This document shows, in pieces, positions 60,980 through 64,000 of a stretch of DNA of 64,000 nt (its first letter is position 1; each line of letters starts with the position of its first letter). A program made the position numbers and the translations under genes. Source of the stretch: Agrococcus baldri (GTDB lineage Bacteria; Actinomycetota; Actinomycetes; Actinomycetales; Microbacteriaceae); contig BJUU01000007.1 of NCBI GenBank assembly GCA_007988785.1, forward strand, positions 56,474-120,473. The letters are read 5' to 3'. Below the pieces are notes generated by a model that was given only the letters and a program-made list of their open reading frames with translations, made no database searches and was not told where the DNA came from.

Positions 60980-63952
60980 ATGCCGAGCAACGAAGCTCCC
61001 GTCGCCGACTGGGTGACGATCCCCGATCTCTACCGCGACCCCTTCCCGATCTACGAGCGCCTGCGCGCCGAGGGCGGCGTGCACTGGGTGCCGGCGGTGG
61101 GCCGCTACCTCATCACCTCCTACGCGGCCGTGCACCAGACCGAGCTCGACCAGACGACCTTCTCGGCGAACGAGCAGGGCTCCCTGCAGATCCGTGCCAT
61201 GGGCCACTCGATGCTGCGGCGCGACGACCCCGAGCACTACCTCGAGCGCAAGGCCTGGCAGCCGACGCTGCGGCCCGGCGTCGTCAAGCGCCACTGGCGG
61301 GCGGTGTTCGAGCAGACCGCCGAGCGCTACCTCGAGGAGATGATCGCGAAGGGGCCCGGCGCCGACTTCATCTGGGACTTCGCCGCGCCCTACGCGGCCG
61401 AGAGCCTGCGGCAGATCCTCGGCCTGCACAGCGCGACGCAGCAGGATCTGCAGCGCTGGTCGCAGACGCTCATCGACGCGACCGGCAACTACGCCGACGA
61501 CCCTCAGGTGTGGGCGAAGGGCAAGCGCTCCTTCGACGAGGTCGACGCGGTGCTCGACGAGATGCTGCCCTGGCACGCCGCCAACCCCAACGAGTCGCTG
61601 CTGTCGCAGCTGCTGCGCATCCCCGACTACGAGATGCCGATGGAGCGCATCCGCGCCAACGTCAAGATGACGATCGGCGGCGGCCTGAACGAGCCGCGCG
61701 ACGTGCTCGGCGTCGCGGCCTGGGGGCTGCTCGAGCACCCCGAGCAGCGGCGCGCGGTCGAGGCCGACCCGAGCCTCTGGCACGCGGCCTTCGACGAGAC
61801 GCTGCGCTGGATCGCCCCGATCGGCCTCTACTCGCGGCAGACGACGCGCGAGGTCGAGCTCACCGGCGTGCGGCTGCCCGCGGGGGCGCGACTGGGCATC
61901 TGCATCCTCTCGGCCAACCGCGACGAGCGCGTCTGGGACGACGCGCACCGCTTCGACATCCGTCGCGAGGTCAAGCCCCACCTGGCGTTCAGCAAGGGCG
62001 TGCACGTCTGCCTCGGCGCCTGGGTGGCCAGGGCCGAGATCGCCGACGTGGCGCTGCCGATGGTGTTCGAGCGGCTGCGGGGCCTCGAGCTCGTGCCCGA
62101 GCGCCCGGCCGAGATCGGCGGATGGGTCTTCCGCGGCATGCTGAGGATGCCCGTGCGCTGGTCGTCGGTGGCGGTGCGCGGCGAGGCGGCACCCGCTGCG
62201 GCAGTGGCGGCGGCCGCTGCGCCCGCGCCGCGCATCGCGATCGTCGGCTCGGGCCCGGCCGGCTGCTTCACGGCGCAGGCGCTGCGGCGCCGCTTCCCGG
62301 CGGCGGAGCTCGACGTGATCGACGCGCTGCCGGTGCCCTACGGCCTCATCCGCTCGGGGGTCGCCGCCGACCACCACGGCACGAAGGCCGTCGCGCGGCA
62401 GTTCGACCGGCTCTTCCTGCACGAGGGGGTGCGCTTTCGCGGCAACACCCGCGTCGGCGGCGAGCTCTCGCTCGAGCAGCTGCGCTCGTCGTTCGACGCC
62501 GTGGTGCTCGCGACCGGGCTGCGCGCCGACCGGCCGCTCGGGCTGCCGGGCTGCGAGCTGGGCGGCGTGCACGGCGCCGGGCGCATCACGCGGCTGCTGA
62601 ACGCCCACCCGGGCGAGGGCGAGGCGCCCTCGCTGGGCGAGGCCGCGGTGGTCGTCGGCCACGGCAACGTCGCGATGGACGTCGTGCGGCTGCTGGCCCG
62701 CGACGAGGCAGAGCTCGAGGGCACCGATGTCGACGACGAGGCGCGCGAGCGGCTGTCCGGTCGCCTGCGCACGATCCACCTGGTGGGGCGCAGCGCACCG
62801 AGCGCGGCGAAGTTCGACCCCGTGATGGTGCGCGAGCTCGCGGGGCTGCAGGGCGTCGTGCACCGCGTGCACGGCGCGCAGCTCGAGCGGATCGCGGCGG
62901 GCAAGGACGCCCGCGCGGATGCCGTGCGCGGCCTCACCGACGAGCCGAACGCATCCGTGGCCGCGCCGCGCATCGAGCTGCACTGGTGGTTCGGGCTCAC
63001 CCCGCAGCGCATCGAGGGCGACGGCGCGGTCGAGCGGGTCGTCTTCGCCGGCGCCGAGGGCGAGGTCGCGCTCGAGGCCGACGCGGTCGTGACGGCCGTC
63101 GGCTTCGCCGCCGACGAGGCGGTGCTCGCCGAGCCCGGCGCGCACCAGGACGGGCGCGTCGAGGCCGGCCTCTACACCGCCGGCTGGTTGCGGCGCGGGC
63201 CACGGGGCACGATCCCCGACCAGCGCACGGATGCGCGCGAGCTCGCCCGCACCATCGCCGAGGACATCGACACCGGCGCGATCCGACTGGGCGCACGTGG
63301 TCTCGATGCGCGCGCCGAGGAGGTGCCCTTCGAGGGCTGGCGGCGCATCGACGTGCGCGAGCAGCTGGGCGCGGCACCCGGTCGCTCGCGGGCGAAGCTG
63401 CGCGAGGTGGCGGCGATGCTCGAGGCCGCCGCCGACGGCGAGATCCCGCTGCCGGAGGTCGCTGCGGTGACGGATGGGTCGGGCGGCGGAGGGCTGCCGG
63501 TCACGGTGCTGTTCGGCACCGAGTCGGGCGGCGCCGAGCTGGTCGCCGAGGAGCTGCGGCGCACCCTCGCCGACCGCGCGGAGGTCGAGGTGCGGGATCT
63601 GGCCGAGACGACGCCCGACGAGCTCGATGCCGAGCGGCTGCACCTGGTGGTCTGCTCGACCTACGGTGACGGCGAGGTGCCGACGGCGGCGAGGCCGTTC
63701 CACCGGGCGCTGGCCGCGCGCCCCGATCTCGCGGGCCTGCGCTACGCGGTCTTCGGCCTGGGCGACCGCAGCTACGCGAAGACCTACTCGCGCGGCAGCG
63801 AGCTGATCGACGAGGCGCTCACGGCCTGCGGCGCGACCCGCGTGGGGGAGTACGGCAGGCACGACGCCGGCGGTCCGGTGCTCGCGACCGAGCTGGCGAC
63901 CGAGTGGGCCGATGGCGTGCTCGCCGAGGCGCTGGTGCCCGCCAGCGCCTGA
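60980..63952 (+). CDS. Cytochrome P450 - adrenodoxin-reductase-like - flavodoxin fusion
   Basis: 990 residues. Residues 1-400 are a P450 with heme-ligand Cys344 in FSKGVHVCLGAW and an ExxR-like DETLRW. The I-helix reads IGGGLNEPRDV, lacking the usual acid-Thr pair, as in GcoA-type O-demethylases (which have QEP there). After an Ala/Pro linker (403-418), residues 420-835 resemble adrenodoxin/FprA reductases (GSGPAGCFTAQAL, GVAADHHGTK, GHGNVAMDVV). Residues 838-990 are a flavodoxin-like FMN domain (LFGTESGGAELVAEEL, VCSTYGDGEVP, FGLGDRSYAKTY). Electrons should pass NADPH to FAD to FMN to heme in one chain. ATGs at 60947 and 60908 are alternatives. Confidence 0.88.
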   Translation: MPSNEAPVADWVTIPDLYRDPFPIYERLRAEGGVHWVPAVGRYLITSYAAVHQTELDQTTFSANEQGSLQIRAMGHSMLRRDDPEHYLERKAWQPTLRPGVVKRHWRAVFEQTAERYLEEMIAKGPGADFIWDFAAPYAAESLRQILGLHSATQQDLQRWSQTLIDATGNYADDPQVWAKGKRSFDEVDAVLDEMLPWHAANPNESLLSQLLRIPDYEMPMERIRANVKMTIGGGLNEPRDVLGVAAWGLLEHPEQRRAVEADPSLWHAAFDETLRWIAPIGLYSRQTTREVELTGVRLPAGARLGICILSANRDERVWDDAHRFDIRREVKPHLAFSKGVHVCLGAWVARAEIADVALPMVFERLRGLELVPERPAEIGGWVFRGMLRMPVRWSSVAVRGEAAPAAAVAAAAAPAPRIAIVGSGPAGCFTAQALRRRFPAAELDVIDALPVPYGLIRSGVAADHHGTKAVARQFDRLFLHEGVRFRGNTRVGGELSLEQLRSSFDAVVLATGLRADRPLGLPGCELGGVHGAGRITRLLNAHPGEGEAPSLGEAAVVVGHGNVAMDVVRLLARDEAELEGTDVDDEARERLSGRLRTIHLVGRSAPSAAKFDPVMVRELAGLQGVVHRVHGAQLERIAAGKDARADAVRGLTDEPNASVAAPRIELHWWFGLTPQRIEGDGAVERVVFAGAEGEVALEADAVVTAVGFAADEAVLAEPGAHQDGRVEAGLYTAGWLRRGPRGTIPDQRTDARELARTIAEDIDTGAIRLGARGLDARAEEVPFEGWRRIDVREQLGAAPGRSRAKLREVAAMLEAAADGEIPLPEVAAVTDGSGGGGLPVTVLFGTESGGAELVAEELRRTLADRAEVEVRDLAETTPDELDAERLHLVVCSTYGDGEVPTAARPFHRALAARPDLAGLRYAVFGLGDRSYAKTYSRGSELIDEALTACGATRVGEYGRHDAGGPVLATELATEWADGVLAEALVPASA

Positions 63953-64000
63953 GCGCCACGGTCGCGGGCGGCCCGCCGAGACGAGCGCGTCATCGGCGGG

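Noticed and set aside
60941..63862. Long minus-strand frame antisense to the P450 fusion
   Set aside because: The translation has Arg/His/Gly-rich shadow composition, while the plus-strand frame carries coherent P450, reductase and flavodoxin motifs.

Overview
The window is chromosomal DNA from a high-GC actinobacterium, most likely a member of the Microbacteriaceae. The basis is roughly 70% GC host genes, many start codons preceded by a TANNNT box with no Shine-Dalgarno sequence (leaderless transcripts), a DUF6458 membrane protein, and intergenic 'GTAGGTCGAGGAGCGC' repeats of the type seen in that family. The genus is not assigned.

Left host block (1-22.4 kb). It begins inside serA (phosphoglycerate dehydrogenase). 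Next come a divergent TetR/drug-efflux MFS pair and an alpha/beta hydrolase, then a polyamine module: agmatine deiminase plus amidase on the minus strand, a TetR regulator, and a putrescine-oxidase-like flavoenzyme with an APC permease on the plus strand. Two near-identical 20-bp palindromes flank that TetR gene. Then follow leuB-ilvE-FAH hydrolase, DUF937, a 72-bp tandem palindromic repeat, a PadR regulator with a membrane protein, gltX, a thioredoxin-reductase-like protein, a FetB-like permease, a VapBC toxin-antitoxin pair, an AraC regulator, a DUF4287 protein and tRNA-Gln(CUG).

Integrated element (about 22.42-48.90 kb, 26.5 kb, lower GC). A large serine recombinase lies against the tRNA. 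The recombination core appears to be the 9-bp TGGTTCGAG in the tRNA T-arm, repeated directly at 48890-48898. Joining the two ends in silico gives the recombinase a stop codon five codons past the core and gives the right-end helix-turn-helix ORF an in-frame ATG, so both genes look complete only in the excised circle. The minus-strand backbone holds a VirD4/TraD-like coupling ATPase, a replication-relaxation protein, an MT-A70 methyltransferase and several small coupled ORFs. No relaxase or type IV secretion channel was recognised, so this looks like a mobilizable rather than self-transmissible element.

The element's plus-strand cargo is a defence island. It contains hsdM-hsdS-TIGR02391-hsdR (type I restriction-modification), then a PD-(D/E)XK-like protein and a large SF1 helicase in the same run. 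After that, under its own promoter, come a Pycsar-type membrane effector, a Pycsar-type class III nucleotide cyclase and a translationally coupled Mrr-like nuclease.

Right host block (49-64 kb). Thioredoxin and a DUF1304 protein diverge from a shared promoter region. A TetR/hydrolase pair follows, then a homoprotocatechuate (3,4-dihydroxyphenylacetate) meta-cleavage operon: a FAH-RraA fusion, GntR, hpaE, hpaD, hpaH and hpaI. It is divergent from an MHS-family transporter, and two ATCGTATA-type operators sit in the shared promoter region. The window ends with a small HtaA-domain protein coupled to a LysR regulator, divergent from a 990-residue fusion of cytochrome P450, adrenodoxin-reductase-like and flavodoxin domains: a self-sufficient P450 of unusual domain order.
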